From Rhynchopus euleeides (taxonomy: Eukaryota > Euglenozoa > Diplonemea > Diplonemida > Diplonemidae): DNA of 64,000 nt. Each line of letters opens with the position of its first letter. Within the stretch, counting starts at the first letter, position 1. This document shows positions 20,401-31,700 of this stretch, one piece after another. The position numbers were made by a program, and so were the translations under genes. Where the stretch lies: positions 248,001-312,000 of the forward strand of contig OY723259.1 in NCBI GenBank assembly GCA_963210315.1. The letters are read 5' to 3'. Under the pieces are notes generated by a model, which was not told the origin of the DNA, searched no databases, and worked only from the letters and a program-made list of their open reading frames with translations.

Positions 20401-23090
20401 CGCCTTCCCCCACCCCTCCGTCTTCGGCTGGTTCCCGATCATCGCGTCCAGGATGCGCTGCTTGTTCTCCGTCGTGTCCACCCACTCGTCGTAGTCCCCG
20501 ACCAGCGTCAGCGTGGCAAGCGTCCCACCCGCACGCAGGTCGTCCTGCGTCAGCCCCTCCACAAGTGTCCCCGTCAGCAGGATGTAGCTGGTGCACCACA
20601 TGTGGAACTCGTCCAGGTAGCCGTTCCCGAAGTACACCAGCTTCGACACACCAGAGCACGACCCCTGGAAGGCCACCCCCTCCGTCTCCATGTGCCCGTC
20701 GATGTACAGGTCCGCCTTCTGTGTCTGCCAGTTCACGTGCACGTCGAAGTGGTAGTACGTCTTCTCCGCCGCCTCAGCTGCCACGTCCTTCGACCCCAGC
20801 GACCATGCCCCGGACCGGTAGCTCACCTGGAAGCACGTCGTCGACCCGTCGTTGCCGCCACGGAACGACAGTGTCGGTGCGTTGTCAGGGTCGTACCACG
20901 CCATGTAGAAGGTGATGCGCTGCGGTGTCGACTCCGCCAGCAGGGACAGCTGTGCCTGCCCGTTCTTCCCACTCTCCGCACCGATCAGGAACCCACCACC
21001 GCCAGCTGCCACAAAGTCAGATTCCTTCTTCACGTTCACACCGATGGGAGCCCACGTCCCGATGGAGTCGTCGAACGCGTCCAGGTAGTTCGAAGGGCAG
21101 TTAGCGAACCCGAGGCACTCCAGCCCGCCGTACCCGCTGTTGCACTTGCACGGCTCCAGCGGGTTGTCCTGGCACGTCCCGCGCGACCCGCACACAGTCG
21201 GGTCGTTCGACGGCTTCCCGAAGCACACTGCGTCCGCCGACGCCACCTCCACGTTCACCAGGCACGTTGCAGTCTTGCCCCCGCTCTCGAACGTCGCCTG
21301 GATGGTGTACTTCTGCCCCTGCACGCTCGTGTCCGGCTTGAAGGTGACCTGTGCCGTCGCTGTCTGCGACACCGTGCTCCCGTCCGCCTGTGTCTGCGAC
21401 AGCATGCTGCTCCGTTGCCGTTGTCCCGGTGTACGACAGCGTCATCGATGCGGAGTACAGCCCGTTGAACTCGACCAGCCACGGCTTCGAGTGCGGGATC
21501 ACGTGCCTCTTCGGTGTCTCCTGCGACACCGAGCACGCAGGCTTGTCGTACGACGCCTTGCAGTCGTTGTACATGAAGTGGATGCCCGAGATGTCACCTG
21601 CAGACAGCTTCTCGCGCTGCCCAATCGGCATCGGGGACACAATCGTCGACTTCGACCCGATGGCGAACCCGCTCGCCCCGTAGTGCATGATGCTCCCGTA
21701 GTCGTATGCGCCGATGGACCGACCACGCGACCCCGTCTTGTCGAAGTTGTGCTCCATCCCGCCCCTGACCTGCGAGAAGTCGACGTACACAAACTCGTCA
21801 CGGTCGTTCCGCGCCTGTTCGTGGGACAGCCCCAGCGTGTGCCCTTGAGTCGGTTGTTACGTGGTCAGCGGCGGTGGTGACGACCACCGGTCCCTGCGCC
21901 ACGCGTGAACAAACACTGAACCCAAGCAGTGCCTGTCACGATTCCCACACACGGTTGTCTGCGGTGAGGAAAAGAGACGCCGTAGCGTCTCTGGAAAAAC
22001 CTGCCGCTGGTTAGCAACCTGGGGTGCCACCCCCCTAAGTGTGGGGAGACCCGGTGACTCATGGTGAGTATCCGGAAGTCCCACGCGGAGTGAGGGCAAT
22101 TGGCTAGTTTTTACCCTTTGGGAAGACACTTTGGGTAGTGCACTCCTACGTTTTTCCATCCCTTTCGGACTTCGTCCTGTCCCCCACAATTGCGAGTCCT
22201 CATCACGCACCGTGACTTACTGGACCAATCCCCCCAGTACGGTTGGATTACACTGGTTGTCCTGTAAAGTCGGACTCAGACACGCATCGGCGGGGGTCAA
22301 ACCCAGCTCATCGAGCTCGGATGGATCTTCGTCACGGCTCCGTGGAGGGCAGTCGCTGCGGATGACAGGACGAGGGCGCGCCCGGCCCCCAGTGGAGGTC
22401 TTGGGATCTCGGTTCTTTGGGCTCAGGGTTCCCCCTTCATAGGCCAGGTCACCACCCCGGCTATTTCGGCTCCATGTATAAGACATTTCAGCACCGAGGT
22501 AGCCACCCCACCGCTGACTCTGTTCACCCCCCGCGCAGTGCAATGCGAGGGGATTAGCAGGGGCGCCACGTGCAGGCGTCAGGCGGCTTTAACCCCCACA
22601 GCCCCAGTGTGTGACCGATCTCGTGGATGGATGCACCCAGACCGCAGCCCTTCCCCAGGTTGATCTGGTTCGTGCCACCCGACATCCCCACAGGCGAGTT
22701 GCACTGCGACGCGTCCGCAATGAACATCACGTGGTTCGCGGGGCACGACCCCTTCGAGCACTTCTGGAACCGGATGCACGTGCGCGACTCCCAGTGCGAG
22801 ATCGCCTGCATCACAATCGGCTCGTCCGACGCGAGGTACTTCGACGCCGGGGTCGGGTTCGAGGGGTTCGACCTGCCTGTCTCAATGTAGTACGGGACCT
22901 TCCCCTCCGGCCAGAGCTTCCGGGCATCGTTGATCCCCGCCCCACTCAGCACCGTCCCGTCACGCGACGTCTTCACCTGGATGTCCCCCTGCACAATCTG
23001 GTATGTGTACGGCTCCTCCTGCTCCAGCAGCTCGCTGTGCCCTGCTGCTGCTGCGCACAGCAGCAGCACCGCCCGTGCAGGCCCGACCAT
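17470..23090 (-). CDS. Gene 2: membrane-anchored astacin-type metalloprotease, split by a 772-bp intron-like insertion and a frameshift
   Basis: Same architecture as gene 1: signal peptide, QGDI propeptide, catalytic domain, EGF-like and LamG-like domains, stalk with nine APT(P/A)LPxGK modules, transmembrane helix, and tail ending LHHPVSI. Exon 1 is 23090-22616 (158 codons plus 1 nt). A GT...AG-bounded 772-nt segment (22615-21844) follows, and the coding sequence resumes at 21843. Joining restores HEIGHTLGLSHEQARND with no change. Near 21411-21416 one extra nucleotide relative to genes 1 and 4 shifts the frame. The remaining frame (21405-17470, 1311 aa) is fully open. It is therefore either recently inactivated, sequenced or assembled with an error, or corrected at expression. 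The same extra base is present in gene 3. Confidence 0.8.
17860..19365 (-). repeat. Stalk-encoding repeat of gene 2 (nine modules)
   Basis: Thr/Pro/Ala repeat with nine LPxGK markers, two of them with Ala in place of Pro (APTALPIGKT). The order of module variants differs from gene 1, which shows rearrangement within the array. Confidence 0.8.
22217..22486 (-). CDS. Short reading frame remnant in the retroposon (copy 1), 89 aa
   Basis: Starts (MSYTWSRNSRGGD...) 25 nt after the ribozyme and ends at a stop before the 3' region. It is rich in Arg, Pro and Ser. An identical frame occurs in gene 3. It could be the N-terminal remnant of a retrotransposon protein; I recognise no domain. Confidence 0.3.
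   Translation of the reverse strand: MSYTWSRNSRGGDLAYEGGTLSPKNRDPKTSTGGRARPRPVIRSDCPPRSRDEDPSELDELGLTPADACLSPTLQDNQCNPTVLGGLVQ
22511..22597 (-). ncRNA. Predicted HDV-like self-cleaving ribozyme, copy 1
   Basis: Read on the minus strand from 22597. P1 is GGGGGT with GCCCCT (G-U pair at the cleavage site). The joining segment is TAAAG. P2 is CCGCCTGAC with GTCAGCGG (one bulge). P3 is GCC with GGC and a 7-nt loop TGCACGT, and P3 is directly followed by the 3' strand of P1. The next joining segment is GCTAAT. P4 is CCCCTCGCA with TGCGCGGGG. The last joining segment contains CAGA (a CNRA motif with the candidate catalytic C) directly before P2. The order and adjacency of the helices match the HDV double pseudoknot. 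The predicted cut lies exactly at the first base of the insertion. Confidence 0.65.
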
Positions 23091-23185
23091 CTTTCCAATT
23101 ATTTTTCCCTTTTCTTCCAAATGCGATAAAGTGTCAACTCTCGACCTGCATGGCATGTGTGCGTGGGTGTGTGCTGAAAGAACTA
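23091..23185 (-). promoter_or_regulatory. Conserved 5' leader or core promoter of gene 2
   Basis: Same sequence as upstream of gene 1, including CACTTTATCGCATTTGG. Homology to the flank of gene 3 extends to about 23540. Confidence 0.45.
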
Positions 23186-25290
23186 CATGCAGAGACTTCC
23201 TTCCTGTTGGTCACAAGAGTCTGGGGCTGCGGGGGAGTGATGCCAGCGTACTGTGGGTGCATAGGCTGCAGGATGTGCAGCTCCAGTCCATCGGGGCACG
23301 TCTGATGTTTGTCTTCTTGACGGATGGGGCGGTGAAGCCCAACCTGCTGTGGATTCTGCTTCGAAAGAAAATAACAGAGCATAGTGTCCTGTGGTATCGT
23401 TGACTCTGCCCCCGATGACACGGTGCCAACGCCGTTGACACGGGCCATGCCGCATCTCCAAAACATAACGATTCGCACGATTTTGAACGCTTTGTTGGCC
23501 GTGCTCTCGTCGCAGCCTCGCCCGCCCCCCCTGGCGAGATAGGCCGCCTTCTTTCTCCTGTCGGAGATGTCGCCGGTATCCCATCCAGCTCTCCCATGCG
23601 GGATATCCGGTGGGGGGGACTGCTGGCCGTATGTGACGGGGACCCCCCTTCTCTGCTGCTGATCTCGATCTCAGAGAACGGAGAGAGCGGAACCTGCTCT
23701 TCAGCCAGGATTCGTAACATGTTACGCATCATCCTGACGCCGAAAGGTTCCAGAAATCCGGCCGAGGTGGGAGGAAACAAGGGATGAAAATACGGGCAGG
23801 AAAGCAGAAGTCGAACGAGGGTCACAGTCGATCACAACCGTGGCGAAAACAGGATGGGATTTGTTTGAGTGTCTGCTCACTCCATATTTTTCCCGTTCGT
23901 ACAAACAAAGAACGCAACTCCAAGTCTTTTTCACAACCGAGTCGTCGCGAAGCATGGCGCCTGAAGGCACCGCAGCCTGCCTGGAGCGTGCATCTGGGCA
24001 AAGTGAAGGAACACGCACCGCCAAGGACATCATGGTCTGACAACAGAACAGCACACCAAGGCGTGAAAAGAAGAAGAACAAGAGTTGATCTGTGCGGGTG
24101 GGTGTGCTTGCCTCCCAACACAGGCTGGCAGGGCTCTGGGATATCAAGCTTGCAGGGGAGGAGGCAGGGCTGGGGTGCGTGGGGGTGGGGTGGGGTGGGG
24201 CGGGTAGGTCCTCCTCGGGACAGGCACAGCCACAGCTGCTGTTTGCGCTTTCAACGGCATCGACACAAAGACACCTCAAGGCCTCGCCCGTCGCACCCAC
24301 CTCCCCTGCACCTCTCTGCAAGGTTTGGAAGGGCGGCTGCAGTGCTTCTGCCAGCCGACAGCAGCCCAGCAGCTGTGGGCTGCATGCCAGCCAACACAGG
24401 TCTTGGCGTGTCTCCACAATTCGCACAATGCCTTGAACCAATCGGTCACCGCAGGGGAGCGATAAGCTGGTGATCGTCTCCCCCCTCAGAGACGCCAAGC
24501 TGGAAGCTGCAAGTGATAAGGGAAAAGCAAACAAACCGGCGGAGGGGAGGTGCTGGGTGTGCGGTGCTTGCGCCACCCAGGTGGTCAGGCAACCTGGAGG
24601 CGGGGCCTCTACACCACAGCGTCTCACTTCTGCGACGGCAAGCTGCGCTAAAGGACCAGTTAACCGCGCTCGGAGGGTGAGGGCGGCACAAAAGTGTGGC
24701 CGGACTGGGGGAGCCGAGCATTCCCAGAAGGCCCAGGTGCAGGGGAGTCACAACACATGCTCTGCCTCCGGCAAGCCGCAGGCACTTGCACTTCACACGT
24801 AGCGTGCATTGAGCTGGCACACAATGGGAGTGGGTTGGAGGGAGGGGGGGGCCAAACACAGGGGGGCCACGGAGGAGACCATGAAGACATGTTGTGATTC
24901 CGTCGTCGGGTGGAGATTATGCGTTCGTGTCGTATTCCTTACGAAGCTTCAGTCATACAATTTCCTTCGTTACTTCGCGACTTCGCGGTACGCTTCGTCG
25001 CTCGTAACTGGTAATTATCCGAACTGGGAAGAAAGGGACCAAAACCATTGTTGGTTACCTGTCGATCAGCATGAAAGCGTGGCGATTCTATTCCCGAACA
25101 ACCAGCCAGACAATTTCCAAGAAGAGTCCAACCTCTGAAAGTTAGCGACAGACCTGCTTGGCAGTGCCTGAAGAGGCATCAGGTGGCCGAGGGGAGCCAC
25201 CCAATGCCCCTCCACCAGCCCCCTTACAGCACTTATGTCTGCTGCGTGGTAGGCATCAGTCGTTTGTTCAGGTTTGATGCAAACAACTCC
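23186..25290. other. Gene 2 5' flank and intergenic DNA without a confident gene
   Basis: 23186-23540 is homologous to 35017-35360. Beyond that, a 301-codon minus frame (23722-24627) and a plus frame (23784-24473) overlap, and neither shows a domain. A block at about 23950-24010 (CTGAAGGCACCGCAGCCTGC) recurs at about 26488-26535. A partial repeat family B copy lies at 24928-25014. Confidence 0.4.
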
Positions 25291-26116
25291 ATATGGGCTC
25301 GTCCCATAACCCCCCCCCCAAAGTGGCCTTTTTGGGATTTTTCGCTGAAAACCTGAAAGATACAGGACAAAACCGGTCCTGACCCCCAAACCTGGCCCAA
25401 AAGTGATATCTGGGGCTATCCGGGGGTTTCCTGGGGCAAATGAGAGTGCAGGGGGGCCTGATTCTGGTGGTGATTTCCTCTCCCACGGCCTTTCTTCGAG
25501 GGGGCTCCTCCCCCCCTGAAACCACCTCTTCCGGGCCTTGACTGAAGCCCTCTCATCCGGACACACGTTCTCAAGCGGGTTGCATGTGCTGTTCAGAGTT
25601 CTTTGTTTTATGCCAGGAAACTTGCACACCCTTGTCGTGGGGTTTGAGCTTGAACAATCTGACTATCTCGGAGAGTCTGAGAGTATGCCAGCGCTGATCT
25701 GCCGCCCTGTACTTGTAGCAACGGGCAGAATGATAGTGTTTCTTCTGTTCGTGCTTTGTGGCTTTCGGTAACTTGATGACAGGACTTGGTGTTGCTGGAC
25801 AGTTCTGGCGATTGCCAACACTGTCGAGGACCCTCGCCTCAAGTGTTTCTGAATCTTCAGTGCAAGGCCCCGAAGAGGTGGTTTCAGGGGGGGAGGAGCC
25901 CCCTCGAAGAAAGGCCGTGGGAGAGGAAATCACCACCAGAATCAGGCCCCCCTGCACCCTCATTTGCCCCAGGAAACCCCCGGATAGCCCCAGATATCAC
26001 TTTTGGGCCAGGTTTGGGGGTCAGGACCGGTTATGTCCTGTATTTTCAGGTTTTCAACAAAAAAACCCCAAAAAGGCCACTTTGGGGGGGGGGGGGGGTT
26101 TGGGACGAGGCCATAT
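25291..26116. mobile_element. Long-inverted-repeat element (arms about 250 bp)
   Basis: Arms at about 25291-25542 and 25865-26116 are near-identical inverted copies. Shared stretches include CCGGATAGCCCCAGATATCA and GGAGGAGCCCCCTCG. They surround about 320 bp of unique sequence. The outer ends read ATATGGSCTCGTCCCA, and weaker similarity continues about 30 bp outward. No coding frame; a non-autonomous foldback-type element. Confidence 0.7.
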
Positions 26117-28647
26117 TTTTTCGGGACTTTCCGGATGCGACAACAGAACAAACAACGGCACGCCGCCCTAGTTTCTAGTTTGACGAATGAGGTAACTAGT
26201 TATTGCCTGACTAGTTACCTGACGAATGAATGGGGGGGTAACGTGGGGGATCATGTCAGAAGGCGTTAAACTACACAACCGGGTCGCGCAGGATCATCCG
26301 TGGGTAAATGCAGAAGGTCAACGAAAAAATGTTTCTCGTTGATCGCACAAATACACGGAACACTTGGGATCCATGACGCGAATGTTGCACGGGTAGACGC
26401 TTCCACCGCTGCATTTCGACCTGACAAACCCCGTTGTTGGGTCAGGTAAAAAGGAAACGGGGTGGAAGCCATCGAATCGTGAAGGCTGAAGGCACCGCAA
26501 CCTGCCTGGAGCATGCATCTCGGCAAAGTAAAGGAACAGAACAGGGAGGTCACAATCAAGGTGTCAGACGATACCGTGAATCAATTGAAGGGGGTGGGGG
26601 GCAGGGGTAGTCATCAAGAAAAGGGGGTTTTCAAATTGAATGCAAATTCAGCCTCAAAGAGTTTTTTTTCTCGACCTAAAATCCATGTATTTCTAGTGGG
26701 GGATGAGGATGAGCTCCGGGCATCCCGCCCTTTTTCCCGTTTTTTTCTATACTTCGGGGCAGGTGCAGGGCATTTTATAGGGGCGAAATCTACGCTCATT
26801 TGGGCTTAAATGTGAGGCGTTCCCCGATTTTCCGACGGACCCCCCGGCAAGCGAGTCTTGTGGTGAATGGGTCACCTCCCGGTTCCTCTCTCAAGGATCA
26901 GTGATCGGGTCCAGCCTCGGGTGCCGGAGGTTAGTCCAAAAAATGGATTTCGGGACCGCCCCTGAGCCGATAGGCGACGGCAGGTTCGACGGACACCCGG
27001 ACGTGGTTTCTGGGTACGGCGATGTGGGTCTTTTTTCCGGAGAGGCACGGCTGGCTCCGCCCGAGCCCCGCTCCGACGAGCCGTTGGCGCCGATCTCGAT
27101 CAGCCGGATTCGGCTGGAGGTGCTGGCGAATATGGATCCGTCGGGCGAGCTGCGTGAGACGCTTGCCCTGATCCGGGACCCCGTTGTTTTTCGATTTCGA
27201 CTTTCCTGGAGCCGGACCCGCGGGGCGGTCCCCGAACGTGCCGTACCCCCTGCCCTGAACACGGCGGTCAGGAATATCAACACGTCTTCCAGAGTCCGCC
27301 AGGTGCTGGCGACCATGCGTTAAGAGGATTATTCCCCCTTCTTCCTTTCTTTTCCTCCCTTGGGAGGTCCCTTTGGGATTGGGGTGCGATCAACGAAAAA
27401 GATAAGGCTGTTGTTTGTGCGCCAAATCCGGGCAAAAACAAAAGCAACGCCGCAGCCTGATGAATTTGTTGCCCAAGCGCTGCCTACTATCTTTTTGACA
27501 CTGTTCCCTGTTGTGGTAAAAAACTGTTCTCGTTTACCTTTCGTATTTCTTCACGAATGATCCTGCACGACTCCAGCTATATTTCCAGCCAAGAGCCAGA
27601 CGTTCACTACCGTGGCCTCCGGCGGCTGGGAGGCTCGGCCCCCAGACCCCCCTGTGGCGGATATCTCGTACCCAAGTCCTTCGATTCCCATCAGGTCAGG
27701 GAATCCAACAGCTCCAGTAGCTTGAGGAGGACGCAGCCAACTCACACAGAATCTGTACGCCCACAATGAACAGAATGTTCACTGCCGTGGCCTCCGGCGG
27801 CTGGGGGGCTCCGCCCCCCAGACCCCCGTGGAGCGTGTGTCTGCCCGTCGAGTAACCGCAGCAAGTCCTTGGGCTGTTTCAGCTGTGGCATATCAGGGGG
27901 TATAGTCGGAATAACGGTCCCGAAAGCCGTTTTTTTGGGGGTTTCCTCCAGCACCCGAGGATGGCGCGAGCGCGAGAAATAGTGGAAGGAACCCATTTGG
28001 TACAAGGCCAAGGGCCCCACACTGGGGAGGAGGGACATTGGGTACCATTTTTGGCTGGAAAAAAGCGGGGATGAATCGGGGATATTTGGCTGGGAAGACC
28101 GGGGATTAAAAATACACCTGCTAAAATCCCCCATTAGATAAATCCGAAAAAAGATCCGGGGCCCGGACACCGGCTTATGACGACAGCTGGTGGGGGGAAG
28201 GTAGTGCAGGAGAAGGTCGGAACAGGACGTCCTGCAGCGGGGAGAGGAAAGAAGAATAAGATACACCTTCGTCGTTCACGCAGAAGGGTGTGTTCGGTGT
28301 GATCTGGGCAGACCACATGCACCGATCAGCGTGTCTGAGGAAGACGCGAGGAATGCGAACAGAACAACTTCGTCAGAATTCTTGTTGAGGCAGTGCAGCC
28401 ACAGCTCAGAGTGCTGCCAGCTGCACTGTTCAGCGCTTCGTTGCTTCGTTTCAGAGCCGCACACATTGGGGTGTGGTGTGGTGGAGCTGAAGCACCCCAC
28501 CGTACAGCACCACCCATCACATGGCGACACACAAACACAACACACATGACTCTTGAAATGGGCTGGGGTGTCGAACACACCAATCACCTGCTCCTGATGT
28601 GATCAGCACTGTCGCCACACACAGAGCACAACAAAACAAACAAGAAT
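26117..28647. other. Gene 3 downstream DNA without a confident gene
   Basis: Contains a small hairpin (GGTAACTAGT/ACTAGTTACC, about 26190-26222). A GC-rich stretch at 26891-27323 is open on both strands (140 and 141 codons, no recognised domain). Two blocks of the GGCCTCCGGCGGCTGGG repeat lie at 27598-27660 and 27778-27842, as also found inside the hAT MITEs. A block near 26878 (CCCGGTT...GATCAGTGATCGGG) also resembles a subterminal part of those MITEs, so an old relative may lie here. Confidence 0.4.
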
Positions 28648-28746
28648 GGGACCCTCGCTACCAGACGTGACTGAGTAAGAAACAGTGTGAGTCACGGCCC
28701 ACTACCCCTCACTGACTGACAAGCTGTGACTGGTAGCGAATAGCCC
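28648..28746. repeat. Short palindromic MITE-like element, GGGACCCTCGCTAC type
   Basis: The left arm CCCTCGCTACCAGACGTGAC and the right arm GTGACTGGTAGCGAATAGCCC are inverted copies. It lies 27 bp after the gene 3 stop. Relatives are at 44472-44580, 61749-61833 and 63295-63403. Confidence 0.6.
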
Positions 28747-28772
28747 AATGGAATGGAATGGAATGGCAGAGC

Positions 28773-31700
28773 TCACAGCGCAGACACGTCCCACACAAGC
28801 AGCTTCCCGTCGTGTCCTGCCGTGGCCACACGTGTGCCGCTGGGTGAGAAGCTCAGGCGGTGCACACCTCCCGCGTGCCCCAGAAGCGCTGCCACTGCCG
28901 CCCCGGTGCTGGTGCTCCACACCGCCACCGGGCCCACCCCAGCAGCAGCAACGAGGCGCCCATTGGGTGAGTGCTGCACGTCGAACACCATTCCAGACGT
29001 GTGACGCAGCCGCAGCCTCTCACTCGGGGCCTTCCCCGCCCACAGCCCCACACGCACCGTCCCGTCGTCCATCCCACGCGCAAGCTCGTCACCGCCCGGC
29101 GAGAAGGACAGCGCCGTCACACGTGCCCCAACAGATAGCACTGCCGCCTCCTGCTGACCGTTGTCCATCGCGAAGACACGCACCGCTTCAGCGCCCTCCG
29201 CATGCACCGTCATGGCAAGCAAGTGTGCCGCTGACGCACCGGATCCAGATCCAGAACCAACACCAGCAGGCAACACCGCCACGTCGCGTGCCGCCAGAGG
29301 GAGGACCAGTTTCGGCCGCACCCCCTGAACGGCGTCGTGCACACGGGTCACCTCCTCCACCCCGCCGGCCACGAGGAGGAGCCCGTCCGGCGAGAAGCGC
29401 ACACGCCGCACAGGTCCTGCCGCCGCGTCCCCCTGCTCCAGGTCCAGCAGCACCGCCCCAGTCGTGGCGTCGCACACCACAACACGCCCACCGGCCCCGC
29501 CCGCCGCGACACGCGCCCCGTCCGGCGAGAAGGCCACGTCGTGTGCAGCAAACCCACCGCACACGAGCGACCGCAGCTGTGCCCCAGTCGCAGCGCTGAA
29601 GACACGCACCACCCCGTCCGCACCGCCTGTCGCGATCTCCGCCCCGTCGGACGAGTGTGCCACGCTCAGCACGCTGCCCGCGTGCTGGATGCGCAGCACA
29701 CACCGCTGTGACGCCCCCACACCGCACACACCGGCAAACGTATCGGACGCTTCACAGCTGTGTGGCACAGTTGCGGTGGTGGGTGCCGGAGTGGCAGGTG
29801 TTGCAGGTGAAGGTGTTGACGGTGCAGCTGTGGGAGGCGAACGTGTTGCAGGTGCACCAGTTTGAGGTGCGGGTGTTGGAGGCGCAGGTGTAACAGGTGC
29901 GTCAGTCGCAGGTGCAGGAGTAGACGGGGCAGGTGTGACAGGCGCAGGTGTAGCAGGTGCAGGTGTATCGGGGGAATCCGTTGCAGGTGCAGGTGTCGGG
30001 GACTCGCAGCGTGTCCCACTCCAGACACACGCAGCCGCCTTGTTGCACTCCACCTGGTCGCACACCGCACGGCACGGGGACGTGCTGCACAGCATGCCTG
30101 CCGCGTCCCACTGGCACACGGCAGACGCTGTGCAGACCGCCTCACTCTGCCCTGTGCACCCTGTCGTCGGTGCCTGCACAAGGTGCTTCCCGAAAGTGCT
30201 GGTTGTGTCACACAGTGTATCCAGCACCTTCGGCCTCAGCTCGTCCATTTGCACATTCATCATAAAGTCAGACCTCGACTCTGTCACAACCGGAAGCAAC
30301 TTTGTCTCTGCGTTCTCATCAGCGAAACTGTGGGAGCTGAAACGCCTGACCACCACTCCGAAGGTAGTCACCTGTGCATCACGCAGCACCTGCACAGCAT
30401 TGAGCAGGTTCGTCTTGAATTCTGGTCTGAACTCCCGGTCCTTAGATCTACCACAACCTCGCGAACAAGCATCACCGTCGTAGTCCGTCAGCCCACCATC
30501 CGCAATGACGATGACGACCTGCTTGCGCCAGGGCACTCTCTGGGTGGGACTGAATGTTGACGTCCCCACCTCCATCAAGGCAGGGTGCAGGTACGTCCAG
30601 TTGCGCTGGTAGTTGGCTTCGCGCCAGTTGATATCCCCCTGCAGCTCGTCAAGCCGCCCTGACAGGAGCCCATCGGTGCACGCGCCCACAGCACACCCAG
30701 TGGTGTGCAACATAGCGGGTGTCGCAGCATGGGCAGAGAACTGCAGGAAGGCGATGCGGAATCCTGTCTGGTCCTTCGACACACTTGCACCCACAGTGTG
30801 ATCGTCCCCTGTGAAGGGAACTGACTGCACCCAGTCCCTCAGCAACGCCATCAGCGCGTAGAAGCCGTGCGGGTGAGACCCGAAGGACCTTGACATCGAC
30901 CCTGACGCGTCAATCAGCATTGCCAGGTCGAGGTCTGGGCATGACCCGATGCAATACTCGCTGCCCGACACGGCCTCCTGGTGCCACAGGCAGTTGGGGT
31001 CCGCCGTGCACCCGCACTGGTCTGCTGGACTGTTGTAGTCGGTACACACAGCGTGCCCAGGAGTGAGAGGCGCAGGAGTAGGAGGTGCAGGGGTGACCGG
31101 GGCAGGAGTGCCAGGTGCAGGTGTAGGAGGTGCGTCGGTCGCAGGAGCAGGAGTGGCAGGCGCGTCGGTTGCAGGTGCAGGCGTTTCAGGCGTGTCACCC
31201 TCGCACGGGGTGAATGTATCCTTCAGCAGTGCCCACTGCTTGTAGCTCTGCGGGTAGTAGCACACCTTGTACGCTGTCCCGCCCTTCAGCTTCGGGAGGG
31301 TGCCGGCACCCCACTCCACCGCCTGGTTGTCCATCAGCATCGACCCTGTCGACGCGGAGCACGCCTCGAGCGACGCGCACTGCGTCTCCGCCTGCGAGCA
31401 GTCCGTTGCACTGGACGGCACCAGCGCCACCTTGTCCGACGTGGCCAGTGCGTCCGAACCAGGGAAGAAGTGCAGCGTCGCCGCGTCCACACCCACCTTC
31501 GGGCACTCAGGCTTCACCTCGAACGTCGGGTCACGGTGGTCGCACGTCAGGTACAGCTCGTCGATGTACGACGACCCATCCTGTGTCGAGATCTGGATGT
31601 TGACGATTCTGTCGAAGTTGGCAGGCAGTGCGATCCCCGTCCCGCCAGACACACCCCCAGCCTTGACGCTGAAGGTCTTTGCCGTCCAGTCGATCAGGAT

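Larger units (their letters stand above)
21845..22597 (-). mobile_element. Non-LTR-retroposon-like insertion (753 bp) in gene 2
   Basis: Flanked by 19-bp near-direct repeats ACAGCCCCAGCGTGTGCCC (21826-21844) and a version with two differences (22598-22616). Genes 1, 4 and 5 lack it. In gene orientation it begins with a predicted HDV-like ribozyme, then a short frame (89 codons from 22486), and ends CCGACTCAA after a GC-rich hairpin. Long target duplications plus a 5' ribozyme suggest target-primed reverse transcription by an R2-like or LINE-like machinery. The short length suggests an internally deleted, non-autonomous copy. It differs from the gene 3 copy at only about one base. Confidence 0.75.

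Noticed and set aside
22150..22260. Possible hammerhead ribozyme in the retroposon (GTGATGAG and a later GAAG/GAAA)
   Set aside because: The conserved CUGANGA core is absent and the stems do not close in the required order. Only the HDV-like fold at the 5' end is consistent.
22578..22597. Alternative P1 pairing GGGGGTTA with TAATCCCC in the ribozyme region
   Set aside because: It would leave 8 unpaired bases between P3 and P1 and destroy P4. The GGGGGT/GCCCCT pairing gives the correct HDV adjacency and a G-U pair at the cut.
23722..24627. 301-codon minus-strand frame upstream of gene 2
   Set aside because: Pro/Ser/Cys-rich with no recognisable motif, overlapped by a 229-codon plus frame, and not conserved in the equivalent flanks.
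26891..27323. GC-rich stretch open on both strands (about 140 codons each)
   Set aside because: Neither strand shows a motif, and flanking blocks resemble transposon subterminal sequence. Kept only as a note in the intergenic entry.
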